Of a stretch of DNA of 64,000 nucleotides, positions 43,779 to 51,589 are shown piece by piece. The stretch's first letter is position 1. Every line of letters begins with the position of its first letter. A program made the position numbers and the translations under genes. Source of the stretch: Pseudomonas aylmerensis (GTDB lineage: Bacteria > Pseudomonadota > Gammaproteobacteria > Pseudomonadales > Pseudomonadaceae); NCBI RefSeq assembly GCF_001702265.1, contig NZ_MAUE01000045.1, positions 521,767 to 585,766 of the forward strand, given 5' to 3'. The notes beneath the pieces are model-generated. The model did no database searches and had not been told where the DNA came from. It worked only from the letters and a program-made list of their open reading frames with translations.

Positions 43779-44479
43779 AACTGCACAAGGTGTTGACGAT
43801 CAGCGGCACGCCTTACCCACTGATCAAGGACGAAGTACGCCTGGACATTAAAAGCCCCGGCCGGGCGACCTTCACCATCCAGGCCGGCGCCCCAGTCAAA
43901 GGCCTGGTGATGCTCGATGTCGGTTACAACGACGGCCCGCTGCAGCGCCATTTCATTGGATTTGTCGAACGCTCGACGGCCATCAACAGCGTGCAGCAGA
44001 TCCTGGTCTGCCGCGAACTGGCGGCGATCCTGTCGCAGCCTATGCCGTTGAACCTACGACACGTCGACCTGCAGGGCGTGCTGGCTGAGGTCAGCGACAA
44101 GACCGGGCTGCGCTTTCGCGTGCCGGACAAGTCTTACACAAAGGTCAAAGCCCCGTTTTTCTACAGCCTAGCTGCCGGCTACCTGGCGATGGACAGCCTG
44201 GCCAGCGTGTTCAGCATCCCCGACTTTATCTGGCAGCAGCAGGGCGACGGCGAGGTGTTTGTGGGCAGTTGGGCCGACAGCTTCTTTGGCATCCGTTCGC
44301 CGCTGCAGCTGCCGGTCGAACTGTTCGAAGGCTACCAGGGCAACCAAAGCGCAATGATCGCGGCCCTACCAGGACTGCGCCCAGGTGCAACCATCAATCA
44401 AGGCGAGAGGATCACCAGCGTGACCCTGGCCGGCAACCAAATGGCGATCAAATGGACGACGCAATCCGTCGCAGCGTAG
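43775..44479 (+). CDS. Baseplate hub protein (gpD-like)
   Basis: 234 residues starting MKLHKVLTISGTPYPLIKDE. The VLAEVSDKTGLRFRVPD segment recalls the gp27/gpD hub family, though shorter than P2 gpD (387). It would form the trimeric hub holding the spike encoded next. Overlaps the spike gene by 28 nt. Confidence 0.75.
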   Translation: MKLHKVLTISGTPYPLIKDEVRLDIKSPGRATFTIQAGAPVKGLVMLDVGYNDGPLQRHFIGFVERSTAINSVQQILVCRELAAILSQPMPLNLRHVDLQGVLAEVSDKTGLRFRVPDKSYTKVKAPFFYSLAAGYLAMDSLASVFSIPDFIWQQQGDGEVFVGSWADSFFGIRSPLQLPVELFEGYQGNQSAMIAALPGLRPGATINQGERITSVTLAGNQMAIKWTTQSVAA

Positions 44480-45429
44480 AGCGACAATTCCCCGAACTCA
44501 CCGGTGGTTATCACCTGCCACGCTTTGGCCGTGTAGTGGCCGTTCCCGATGCGCCGGCCGCGCCTGGCCTGTGCGACGACTTCCGGCCGCGCTTTGGCGT
44601 CGATGTGGAAGTGTTGCTGCCCGATGGCGAGCCAGATCCCGCGTTGCCGATCCTGACCGGCCTGCCACTGCCGGCGCCGATGGGCGGACAAGAGGCAGGC
44701 ATGTTTGGCTTTCCGGAGGAGGGCACCACGGTGGTAGTCAGCTTTGCCTATGGCCTGCCGCATAAGCCTTTTATCACTCAGATCCTACCCCACGGCCTGA
44801 GCCTGCCCCGGGTGCCTAAGGGTGACCAGGTGTGGCAGCACAGTGAGGCATGCCAGCAGCGCGTCGACGCCGACGGCAACTGGCTGCGCCAAACCGACGG
44901 CAAGATCCAGGACAAGGCGATCGAGCGAGAAGTGGAGGCGCTGCAGAACACTGAGAGCTTCCAGAGCCACACCAGGACGGTGGATGACCATTCAACTGAG
45001 TCGGTGGGCGGGATCAAGACGATCGAAGCGTTGGGGGCGCTCAAGCTGCTATCGGGCGGGTCTGCGAACCTGGCGGCGGTGGATGATCTGCACCAGGCGA
45101 CCGGGCGCGATTTGAACCTAGTGGTGGGGCAGAAGCACAACGCCGCAGTGGGTGGCGATATGCAAGAGCATATCAAGGGACTGCGTCAAAGTACCTCAGG
45201 CATCAGCCAATATTTCACCGCTCCTAAGACGTGGATGGGCTCCGAAAAAATAAATGTATTACAGGTTCTAGGTGATCTAATTGACCTGGTTCTGAAAATG
45301 AATATGCAAATGGCTGCGCACACTCATTTTACTGGAGCTAAACCGAGCCCCTCAGATGAAGCTGCTTTCACATCCGATGCATTACGCGCCGAGTTTTTGC
45401 GGGATCAAGTGAGATCAGTAACTCTCTAG
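44452..45429 (+). CDS. Baseplate spike protein (gpV/gp5-like)
   Basis: 325 residues starting MDDAIRRSVERQFPELTGGY. An OB-fold-like region (FGFPEEGTTVVVSFAYGLPH) is followed by a glycine-rich beta-helix (VGGIKTIEALGALKLLSGGS) and an HTH-FTGAKPSP metal-site region near the end. The trimeric spike punctures the outer membrane. From about 45225 onward base composition turns AT-rich, marking the boundary to the cargo island. A decayed copy of its HKPF segment occurs at 47162. Confidence 0.82.
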   Translation: MDDAIRRSVERQFPELTGGYHLPRFGRVVAVPDAPAAPGLCDDFRPRFGVDVEVLLPDGEPDPALPILTGLPLPAPMGGQEAGMFGFPEEGTTVVVSFAYGLPHKPFITQILPHGLSLPRVPKGDQVWQHSEACQQRVDADGNWLRQTDGKIQDKAIEREVEALQNTESFQSHTRTVDDHSTESVGGIKTIEALGALKLLSGGSANLAAVDDLHQATGRDLNLVVGQKHNAAVGGDMQEHIKGLRQSTSGISQYFTAPKTWMGSEKINVLQVLGDLIDLVLKMNMQMAAHTHFTGAKPSPSDEAAFTSDALRAEFLRDQVRSVTL

Positions 45430-45526
45430 GCTTCGTTACCTCTACAAATTTGCTTATGGACAAGTGAATGGTTGTTAATGCACCATCGGTTGACAGCTGG
45501 CTCTACCTTTATCAGGTTTAGATGGG

Positions 45527-45556
45527 TTGATAGGGTTTTTTAATTTAAAGTGTAAT
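45527..45556 (+). promoter_or_regulatory. Possible promoter of the KAP NTPase gene
   Basis: TTGATA (45527-45532) and TGTAAT (45551-45556) are 18 nt apart in an AT-rich region before the TTG start at 45576. A second -35-like TTGACA lies at 45490-45495. A private promoter would allow expression in the lysogen while the late operon is silent. Confidence 0.4.
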
Positions 45557-45575
45557 ACAGCATGGAGAGCGTACT

Positions 45576-47003
45576 TTGACTGATGATAACTTGCCCTGGG
45601 CTCTAGATAAGATGAGTCGTAAAGGGGTAGCTAAGTTTCTTACGCAGTATCTAGATGCCAATAATGATATTAAAGTTTTGAATATAAACGCTGCATGGGG
45701 ATCAGGTAAGACGTTTTTTTTGAAGAACTGGCTTCATGAGCAGAGTGAAGTCCGAGCATGTGTGTATTTCAACGCATGGGAAACAGATTTCACCGGTGAC
45801 GCTTTTGTATCATTGGTCGCGGCAATACGTGAGCAGCTATCGCAGTCGGTGGGTAAAACAAAGACTGCTAAAACTTTGATCGGTAGATTCACAAAGACAG
45901 CTTCTAAGACATTAGTCGCCGCTACTCCGGCACTCGCTAAGGGGATCATTAAGAAGTTTACTGGTGCTGACATTGCGTTGATATCCGACGCGATTGAAGG
46001 CGATGCAATAGCCGATGCAGCTGAAAAGGCTGTCGAAAAGCTTATTGAGTCAAATAAAGATACATTAAATGTCGTTGCTGATTTTAAGAAGGTTTTTAAT
46101 GAGTTGCTTCTTGAAGTGTCTAAAAAATCGGAGATTAATGGTAAGTCGCTACCGGTTTATATTTTTATTGATGAGCTAGATCGATGCCGGCCTACTTACG
46201 CTATTGAGCTGCTAGAACGGATTAAGCATTTATTTGATGCGGAAAATTGTAGGTTTGTAATTGCGACGGATACGTCACAGCTTAGTCATTCCATCAGGGC
46301 TGTGTATGGTTCTGGATTTGGATCTGACAAATACTTAAAGCGATTTTTTGATGCTGAGTTTTCGCTTCGTAGCGGCAATTTCGACGAGTGGGTAAAAGCA
46401 AATGTTAATATAGAAGGACCTATCCCAACTGAAGGGGTGGGAGCGTTTTCGACGACCGTAGATCGGCATGAGCGGTTGAGAAGCGGAATGGAAATAGTTG
46501 AGCCGGATGCCGAGGCGATACTTGCTGGAGAATTTGAGCTGGATCAGTGTCAAATCATCTTGTTGTCTTTGGTTAAAACATTTGGTACGAAGCTGCGCGA
46601 GCTTGAGAAAATAGTTAGACAGATATCTGCTGTGCATGCCAATGCAAAAGGAAGGGCTTTTTTGTTCTTTTGGGCAGCATATCTAGTTTTTCTCAAGGAT
46701 GAGGCTCCAGAAATTTATACAGCCGCTATCTACGGTAGTCATGTGACGGCACATAATGATTTAAAGTTAAGATATCCAGGCGCAAAGCTCTATTTTGGTG
46801 CGGGTTCAACTTCCGTGCATGATATATTCTTTAATTATCTCGAGCTTTATCGTGGTGGACGGCGAGCCGCACAGCAAGCTCAGGGGCGAAGTAGCGGTAA
46901 TGCTTTAGGCTACGTTAATGTCGGCTTATATATGTTCGGTGAATCGTTTGATCACCTGAGCGATTATCCTAAGCTTGTGGAACTCGCACACAGTATTGAC
47001 TAA
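45576..47003 (+). CDS. KAP-family P-loop NTPase (prophage cargo)
   Basis: 475 residues from a TTG start behind GGAGAG. Walker A is AAWGSGKTF (residues 39-47), the KAP VYFNAWETD block follows at 63-71, and Walker B is VYIFIDELDRCRP (194-206, D199). Between them is a helical region rich in Ala/Lys that may associate with membrane. KAP NTPases include F-plasmid PifA, which excludes T7. Position after the late operon, low GC and own promoter suggest an exclusion or defence gene. No membrane helix is certain and the partner, if any, is unknown. Confidence 0.82.
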   Translation: MTDDNLPWALDKMSRKGVAKFLTQYLDANNDIKVLNINAAWGSGKTFFLKNWLHEQSEVRACVYFNAWETDFTGDAFVSLVAAIREQLSQSVGKTKTAKTLIGRFTKTASKTLVAATPALAKGIIKKFTGADIALISDAIEGDAIADAAEKAVEKLIESNKDTLNVVADFKKVFNELLLEVSKKSEINGKSLPVYIFIDELDRCRPTYAIELLERIKHLFDAENCRFVIATDTSQLSHSIRAVYGSGFGSDKYLKRFFDAEFSLRSGNFDEWVKANVNIEGPIPTEGVGAFSTTVDRHERLRSGMEIVEPDAEAILAGEFELDQCQIILLSLVKTFGTKLRELEKIVRQISAVHANAKGRAFLFFWAAYLVFLKDEAPEIYTAAIYGSHVTAHNDLKLRYPGAKLYFGAGSTSVHDIFFNYLELYRGGRRAAQQAQGRSSGNALGYVNVGLYMFGESFDHLSDYPKLVELAHSID

Positions 47004-47161
47004 CTCACTAGGCCTAAAATGACCGCGTTGCGATGCGCAAACCTCAAGAACGGTGAAAAGTAATTGTTTTAAAAAAATGGCCTCGTGTCGCCGTTTGTGC
47101 AATGCACTGACGACGCGCATGAGGCTTGTGTTGTTTTTAGCCAGAGAATCGAAGAGATCAT

Positions 47162-47263
47162 ACGGTGGTGGTTAGTTTTGTCTATAGCGTTCCTCACAAG
47201 CCGTTTATCAAAATGCTACCAACTTATTTAGAAAACGAAAATGCAGAAAATTATATGTCGTAA
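47162..47263 (+). pseudogene. Remnant of a spike-protein gene
   Basis: The frame from 47162 reads TVVVSFVYSVPHKPFIKMLP, matching TVVVSFAYGLPHKPFITQIL of the intact spike protein, then 13 more codons to TAA at 47261. Upstream the frame closes at 47138. It is an isolated fragment of a second, diverged spike gene, and it overlaps the 3' end of the HNH gene on the other strand. Confidence 0.7.
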
Positions 47264-48534
47264 GGATTAAAAGGCATGCCTCCAAAGTGATTTTGTGTGT
47301 TAAAGGCTTGTCGCATCTCTTCCATTCTTATCGGGTGGTAGCTTTTTGTATATTCCATAATGCTGAGCGTCGTGATTTGATTGTCTAAGTAATTGACTAG
47401 AAAGTATACCGGATTCAGTAAAAGGTTGGGATGAGCACTTTCTGCGAGGGTAGACCATACGCCAATGCTCCCATAAAGTACCGCTACAAACAATATTCTA
47501 ACTTCTGATTGTGAAATGTTTAGCGGTAATAGTAATAGGCAGTGATTGTTTTTAGGTATATTTGCGAACAGGTCTTTTTTTATTTTCCCTTCCGCTGAGT
47601 CGGGTAGCAGTGAGAACGGTAGTTGTGCGGTATTATCCAGTATTAAAGACTTAATCTTTTTGAATGCTACATCGGTGGCAGATTTTTTTCCAATACTATG
47701 AACTAGAAGATTGAAGCCGATTTTTGCTATCGCTTTATCGCAATCGCCTGACCATGACTCTGACGTCATCGCGACTAATGGGTTTTGAATTTCGCTGGTA
47801 GTAGTGTTTTTGCTTCCACTCAAGATTGATGGAAGTGTTCGTTTTACACTTCCGAGAATTTTTCCGACAGCGCTTGAGTCGTGAGTTTTAAGTACAATCC
47901 CACCTTTTGATCTAAGAAATATGCGGGTTGGTGCCGGTTTATTTTGCTTGTTAAGATGCCCGGTATAACTTATCCAAATTCCTTTTTTTGGTGGTGCGGC
48001 TACTACTTCTTTGGTCTGAAATTCGTAGTCTCTTCCTGATAGCTTGTAGGTGCTTACCTCAAAAAGCTTAGGTTTGTTTTTAGTTAGTGCTTGAATGACA
48101 AGAAGCTTCTCATCTATGAGTAGTTTGGAAAGTGATTTGAGAAAATCTTGTAGGCTTTCTTCGTCTGTTGCTGTCGTTTCTATTCGGTCATCGATAAGTA
48201 TTAGTTGAGCTAAAATTTCAATTTTTGATCCGTTATGTCCTGACTCAACTGATAGTCCGTTACTGTCGATAACTTGCGTTTCCAATGTTTCGATTTCCGG
48301 CGGCTCTCCTCGTCTCCGACCGTGCGGTTGTAGGAGAATTCTAGCGAGGGCAATGACCGAACGCCTCATTAAGGAGGTTTCGAACTTAGAAAATATATAG
48401 TTGCATTGTCCACATACTGTATCGATTAAGAGGTAGCCTCGATCGTCGCCGCCCATGCCGGCAGGAAATACGTGCTCTTCAGTAAACGGACCCTCGCTAT
48501 CACAGTAGATACACTGCTTTTTATCGTCACCCAT
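47251..48534 (-). CDS. HNH-type zinc-ribbon protein (prophage cargo)
   Basis: 427 residues starting MGDDKKQCIYCDSEGPFTEE. Cys8 and Cys11, the EEH motif (19-21, H21) and CGQCN (Cys41, Cys44, Asn45) form the HNH_5-like nuclease pattern. The remaining about 370 residues are a large helical/beta region without recognised motif, probably the target-recognition or sensor part. AT-rich, with AGGACG 5 nt before its ATG. It converges on the KAP gene across a 248-bp gap. A defence nuclease is inferred; nuclease activity itself rests on the motif. Confidence 0.72.
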   Translation of the reverse strand: MGDDKKQCIYCDSEGPFTEEHVFPAGMGGDDRGYLLIDTVCGQCNYIFSKFETSLMRRSVIALARILLQPHGRRRGEPPEIETLETQVIDSNGLSVESGHNGSKIEILAQLILIDDRIETTATDEESLQDFLKSLSKLLIDEKLLVIQALTKNKPKLFEVSTYKLSGRDYEFQTKEVVAAPPKKGIWISYTGHLNKQNKPAPTRIFLRSKGGIVLKTHDSSAVGKILGSVKRTLPSILSGSKNTTTSEIQNPLVAMTSESWSGDCDKAIAKIGFNLLVHSIGKKSATDVAFKKIKSLILDNTAQLPFSLLPDSAEGKIKKDLFANIPKNNHCLLLLPLNISQSEVRILFVAVLYGSIGVWSTLAESAHPNLLLNPVYFLVNYLDNQITTLSIMEYTKSYHPIRMEEMRQAFNTQNHFGGMPFNPYDI

Positions 48535-48940
48535 TACTTGCGTCCTATCTCAATTTTCATATTATGCAGACGGTTTATCATTTGCCGTTCGGGTTAAGCA
48601 TTTTTCCTTCTGTGCTGTAATGTAGCATCACCTCCTATCCAAAGCGGCACCATCAGGACTGCGCATAAGCACATCCATCGACGTACTCGATGCCGCTCAA
48701 CACAACACCTTTCGGAGCCTTTCGGCCAGCATTGCATCTAGTTGTGAGGGAGAGGTTCAGGCTCCAGCGGCATTCCCTTCCGGACCCTCGCTAAGTTTGA
48801 GCTTTGCCCAAGCTCGTTGCTCGTTTCAGGCGCCACATGTGCGTCACCCCTTATCGCTGGGTAACGCCTACGTGCCTGCGAATCCAAAGCTACGACCTTG
48901 CAGCGCATTGGGTTATCAGCATGTGCATGAGAATTCCCAC
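48535..48940. other. Gap without supported gene
   Basis: About 400 bp upstream of the HNH gene. A plus-strand frame at 48797-48988 has no ribosome site and no family signal. The segment presumably holds the HNH promoter (CATAAT-like -10 on the minus strand near 48560). Composition returns gradually to GC-rich. Confidence 0.4.
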
Positions 48941-49183
48941 CTAGGGATCGCTCGGTTCATCCAGGAGTGCTTCCACGGCACGCGCTAATGCCCCATCTGC
49001 CTGCTCGGGGAAGTCGGAGAGAGCATCACGATCAATCAAATCTGGCCTATGCAGTGCGTGGGCCCCGCCGAGTAGCTTTTTATGGTGTGGCCCTGGTTGT
49101 AGTAGCAGTGCGGCCTCATCTCGCAACAGCTCTAGCCAGGAAGCGATCACCCCACCTCGTGCGACGTCATTTGCATTCATCAT
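48941..49183 (-). CDS. Small hypothetical prophage protein
   Basis: 80 residues starting MMNANDVARGGVIASWLELL, with AGAGG 9 nt before the ATG. Helical, acidic C-terminus (AVEALLDEPSDP). No recognised family. It lies between the HNH gene and attR on the minus strand. Confidence 0.55.
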   Translation of the reverse strand: MMNANDVARGGVIASWLELLRDEAALLLQPGPHHKKLLGGAHALHRPDLIDRDALSDFPEQADGALARAVEALLDEPSDP

Positions 49184-49439
49184 TGCGTCGCCTCTGCAGG
49201 TTTATCGGAGTACTGTTTTTATAAACATTTTTTGTGCCGCGTGACGCATTGGCGGTGATCCGATGAATTGCGAGACCTAGCGGCGATCGCAAAACATGCG
49301 GCAGTAAAAAAACTGCAAGGAAAAGCACTTATCCCCCTCCCGCCGACGGGCTTTGTGTCCCTTTTTTGTGCAAACGGGTAGTGGGGTGCAAACAGTGCTC
49401 CCGCCCAAGCCCGCTGCGGTGTCTGGGAATTGTTTCGCA

Positions 49440-49486
49440 ATTGCACAGAGTGCAATGCTTTGCAAAAAAGTGCAGTGGCATTGCAC
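49440..49486. repeat. Repeated TTGCAC/GTGCAA half-sites
   Basis: ATTGCAC-AGA-GTGCAAT is a perfect 17-bp inverted repeat (49440-49456). A third half-site, CATTGCAC, lies at 49479-49486 after an A-tract. The spacing suggests a multi-site operator. Confidence 0.4.
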
Positions 49487-49546
49487 ATGCGTCAAGGGGC
49501 GGCGGGGGAGTGGTCACCTTGGCGAGGTGCCCGGTTTACGGGGACT

Positions 49547-49759
49547 ATGGCTGTGAAAACCGACTGCAGGTGGTGTTTTCGTTTTTGGAACCGCTCATAT
49601 CAGGGGCCTACCAGCCGCTGTCGAGCCCTACGTAAAAACGGCTGTGAAGCCCAGCCTGTGCGGGTTTCCGGCATTCTGAGACATTGCACAACATCGCCAT
49701 CAATTTCCGGTTGTCAGTACCCATCAAGAGCGTGTGGAAAAAAACGCCAAAAACGTTAG
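49547..49759 (+). CDS. Possible cysteine-rich small protein
   Basis: 70 residues starting MAVKTDCRWCFRFWNRSYQG, with CRWC and four further cysteines and a very basic end (CGKKRQKR). A GGGG tract lies 4 nt before the ATG. A zinc-binding DNA-contact peptide is conceivable, but overlapping frames on both strands look equally open. Confidence 0.25.
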   Translation: MAVKTDCRWCFRFWNRSYQGPTSRCRALRKNGCEAQPVRVSGILRHCTTSPSISGCQYPSRACGKKRQKR

Positions 49760-49786
49760 CGCATGGCTATTTTCCAGGCGAAGGGT

Positions 49787-50076
49787 GGGAAAAGGGTAAT
49801 TTTGGTAATCGGTAGTTCAGAACGGGCCGGAGCCCTTATAGAACGTGGCTTTCAGCTATTACCTTGGAGGGTAATATAAGGTAACGAGAGAGGTAATATT
49901 TTCTTCAAGCCCCTATTTTATTGGGTTTGGCGGCTCACTGGCATTACTAGCACTGACAGTAATTTTCTAACCATTTACTTACCTTATTATTACCTCTATA
50001 AAATCATATCAACTACCTGATTTTATTAGATTTTATCCGTTTTTACACAGCTCATTACCAAAATTACCTTTTTCCC
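49787..50076. repeat. Clustered GGTAAT hexamers inside an inverted repeat
   Basis: GGTAAT occurs at 49795, 49804, 49870 and 49892, and ATTACC at 49858, 49989, 50054 and 50063, with near matches at 49880 and 49978. The ends 49787-49809 and 50054-50076 are inverted copies matching at 22 of 23 bases. No gene is present and the region is AT-rich. It resembles an iteron-type origin or multi-site operator. Confidence 0.65.
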
Positions 50077-50236
50077 ATGCCTCAACATAAATCGTTCAAA
50101 ACGCCAGTTGTGACCGTTTTCTGCAACCTGGTGCATTTAAGCCATGGGACTGGCATGGGACAGATCCTGCGCGCACCACCGGGCTGCAGCCCTTGTAAAC
50201 CGGGGGCCTTGGTTTCGAAAACTGCGAACGGGTAGT

Positions 50237-50264
50237 TTCGAATCTCTCCTTCACCGCCACATTC
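50237..50264 (+). other. attR core
   Basis: Exact copy of the 28-bp tRNA-derived core at 16827-16854, with gap-free imperfect similarity continuing to 50329. The upstream tRNA part is missing, as expected at the distal prophage end. Confidence 0.9.
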
Positions 50265-50270
50265 AGTAAA

Positions 50271-50311
50271 CACAAACCCCCGGTTTTCCCAGAGAAAACC
50301 GGGGGTTTGTG
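50271..50311. terminator. Original chromosomal tRNA-Ser terminator
   Basis: A 17-bp perfect stem, CACAAACCCCCGGTTTT with its complement (50295-50311), around TCCCAGAG. It probably ended the tRNA transcript before integration and now serves the leftward cytochrome gene. Confidence 0.6.
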
Positions 50312-50329
50312 GTTTCTGGCGTCTGAAAA

Positions 50330-50707
50330 TCACCTCGCTTTCGAAATCACGCCACCCATGTACTGATTCAAATCACGCAGATCCTGGATGCTCCAGGCGT
50401 GCGGCGCCAGCTTTACGCCGTTCTCTCGTAACGTTCTCGGGATCAAGTCGCCGTTAGGGCGAAGTATTATCGAAGAAACGATAACGCCCGGATAATCACT
50501 CAGGCGCTTCTTGAAAGCGGCGGTCGTGAGGTCAGGTGTGGGAGGCGTGCTTTTATGCGCCAGCGGGCCTGTTGCCTTGATGTCTGCGCCGTGACACATC
50601 GCGCATCGTTGCAGGTAGAGGTTTTTCCCGTTGCTGTTTTCCGCGACGGCCAGGGGTGTTTGGGCCAGCGATAAGAGCCCCAGTGAAGCGATGACCAAGA
50701 TTTTCAT
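50330..50707 (-). CDS. Small exported c-type cytochrome
   Basis: 125 residues. Signal peptide MKILVIASLGLLSLAQTPLA, haem motif CAMCH in LYLQRCAMCHGAD and a C-terminal Met in QYMGGVIS as possible axial ligand. A soluble periplasmic electron carrier is likely. It is the first chromosomal gene right of the prophage and its stop codon lies 66 nt beyond attR. Confidence 0.8.
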   Translation of the reverse strand: MKILVIASLGLLSLAQTPLAVAENSNGKNLYLQRCAMCHGADIKATGPLAHKSTPPTPDLTTAAFKKRLSDYPGVIVSSIILRPNGDLIPRTLRENGVKLAPHAWSIQDLRDLNQYMGGVISKAR

Positions 50708-50730
50708 TTTTATCAGGCCTTATTGCATGA

Positions 50731-50766
50731 AAAAGCCGCTTTCTCTTGAAGAGATAAGCGGCTTTT
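50731..50766 (-). terminator. Terminator of the lipoprotein gene
   Basis: AAAAGCCGCTT (50731-50741) pairs with AAGCGGCTTTT (50756-50766), with an inner TCTCTT/AGAGA stem. It lies 15 nt after the lipoprotein stop and has T-runs in both directions. Confidence 0.8.
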
Positions 50767-50781
50767 TTACGTCGTGTGCGC

Positions 50782-51117
50782 TTACTGTGCGGTTTTCAGC
50801 TTGATCACATCACCGGAAATCTTGGTGGTGTAACCGCTCAGTACCCAAGCCCAGAACCAGTTTTCCTGGACTTGGGTGTTGATCAGCGCGTCGCCGCCTT
50901 TTGCCTTGATTGCGGCATCCTGGGCGCGGACGAAGCGGCTGTTCTGGCCGATCGGGATGACGCCGAAGAGCATGATGCCGGTGGCGCTGGCTTCGCTGTG
51001 ACCGAGAACGGTGTATTGGCTGCTGTCGTATTGCGGGGATTTGATGGCGGTGCCGGTGCAGCCTGCGAGGGTGAAACCGAGAACAGCTGCTGCAACCACT
51101 TTACTGACGTACTTCAC
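50782..51117 (-). CDS. Small outer-membrane lipoprotein (TRL-like)
   Basis: 111 residues. The lipobox is LAGC (Cys20) after MKYVSKVVAAAVLGFT. The mature domain (LGHSEASATGIMLFGVIPIG and AAIKAKGGDALINTQVQENW) is reminiscent of TRL-like lipoproteins. It lies next to a tRNA locus, as TRL genes do. Function unknown. Confidence 0.7.
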   Translation of the reverse strand: MKYVSKVVAAAVLGFTLAGCTGTAIKSPQYDSSQYTVLGHSEASATGIMLFGVIPIGQNSRFVRAQDAAIKAKGGDALINTQVQENWFWAWVLSGYTTKISGDVIKLKTAQ

Positions 51118-51218
51118 GGGGTAACTCCATGGGCTAAAAATCGAGATTCAATTCTCGAAGGCGCGCCACTCTAATCTCCGGTCTGTGAGATTGAAATCAT
51201 TTGTCGGAAATTTCATCT

Positions 51219-51572
51219 TCAGGCTTGTACATACACCCATGCCGTCAGGCCTGACGCCAGCGCCACCGACACGCGCTTGTAGTCCGACACTTCATACGCA
51301 TCGGCGGCGGCCAATTCCTGCTCGGTAATCTGAAACACACTGCCCTCGACTTGGGCACCTGGCTCGGTGGTCGGCGCCACGATCGGGTGATGGGTCTTTC
51401 CACTGCTTGCCAGTACGTCTGGATCGGTGATCTCGACCCAGCTTTGCGAATAGCCGAGCATGGCGTCCTGCTGGCCTGTCAGTTCGCGGCCGAAGTTGGC
51501 CCGTTGCACGGCTTTGTCTTGCAACGTGCCGTAGGAAAACAGCAGCACGGGGTGTTCGGTGGAGCGGTCCAT
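51219..51572 (-). CDS. Gamma-glutamylcyclotransferase-like (AIG2) protein
   Basis: 117 residues. The N-terminal LLFSYGTLQDKAVQR carries the YGTL substrate-binding motif. The catalytic Glu is in AADAYEVSDYKRV. The fold family turns gamma-glutamyl amines or peptides into 5-oxoproline. It is 17 nt downstream of the M24 peptidase stop, so both probably share a transcript. Confidence 0.82.
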   Translation of the reverse strand: MDRSTEHPVLLFSYGTLQDKAVQRANFGRELTGQQDAMLGYSQSWVEITDPDVLASSGKTHHPIVAPTTEPGAQVEGSVFQITEQELAAADAYEVSDYKRVSVALASGLTAWVYVQA

Positions 51573-51589
51573 GGATGTTCCTTAAAGGG

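Larger units (their letters stand above)
49184..49786. other. attR-proximal region, mostly without supported genes
   Basis: Six short overlapping frames occur on both strands but none has convincing coding character. One plus-strand candidate, 49547-49759, is listed separately. An operator-like inverted repeat lies at 49440-49456. Confidence 0.4.
16827..50264. mobile_element. P2-like prophage integrated in tRNA-Ser
   Basis: About 33.4 kb between two identical 28-bp att sequences. It carries a tyrosine integrase next to attL, a CI/Cro-type switch, a primase/helicase, an Ogr-type activator and a complete head, tail, lysis and baseplate set in P2-like order. Its tail sheath, tube and DUF2590 genes resemble the branch around Aeromonas phiO18P and Vibrio relatives rather than classical P2. 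All structural genes look intact apart from a terminase frame that overruns the portal gene, so it may be inducible. Confidence 0.93.

Noticed and set aside
28234..45429. Possibility that the tail genes are an R-type tailocin
   Set aside because: Portal, terminase, scaffold, capsid, integrase, repressor and both att sites are present, so this is a prophage.
48797..48988. 63-residue plus-strand frame
   Set aside because: No ribosome site, no family features, and it overlaps the better-supported minus-strand gene at 48941-49183.
49219..49517. Overlapping short minus-strand frames
   Set aside because: Several frames are open simultaneously; none has a good ribosome site or plausible protein composition.
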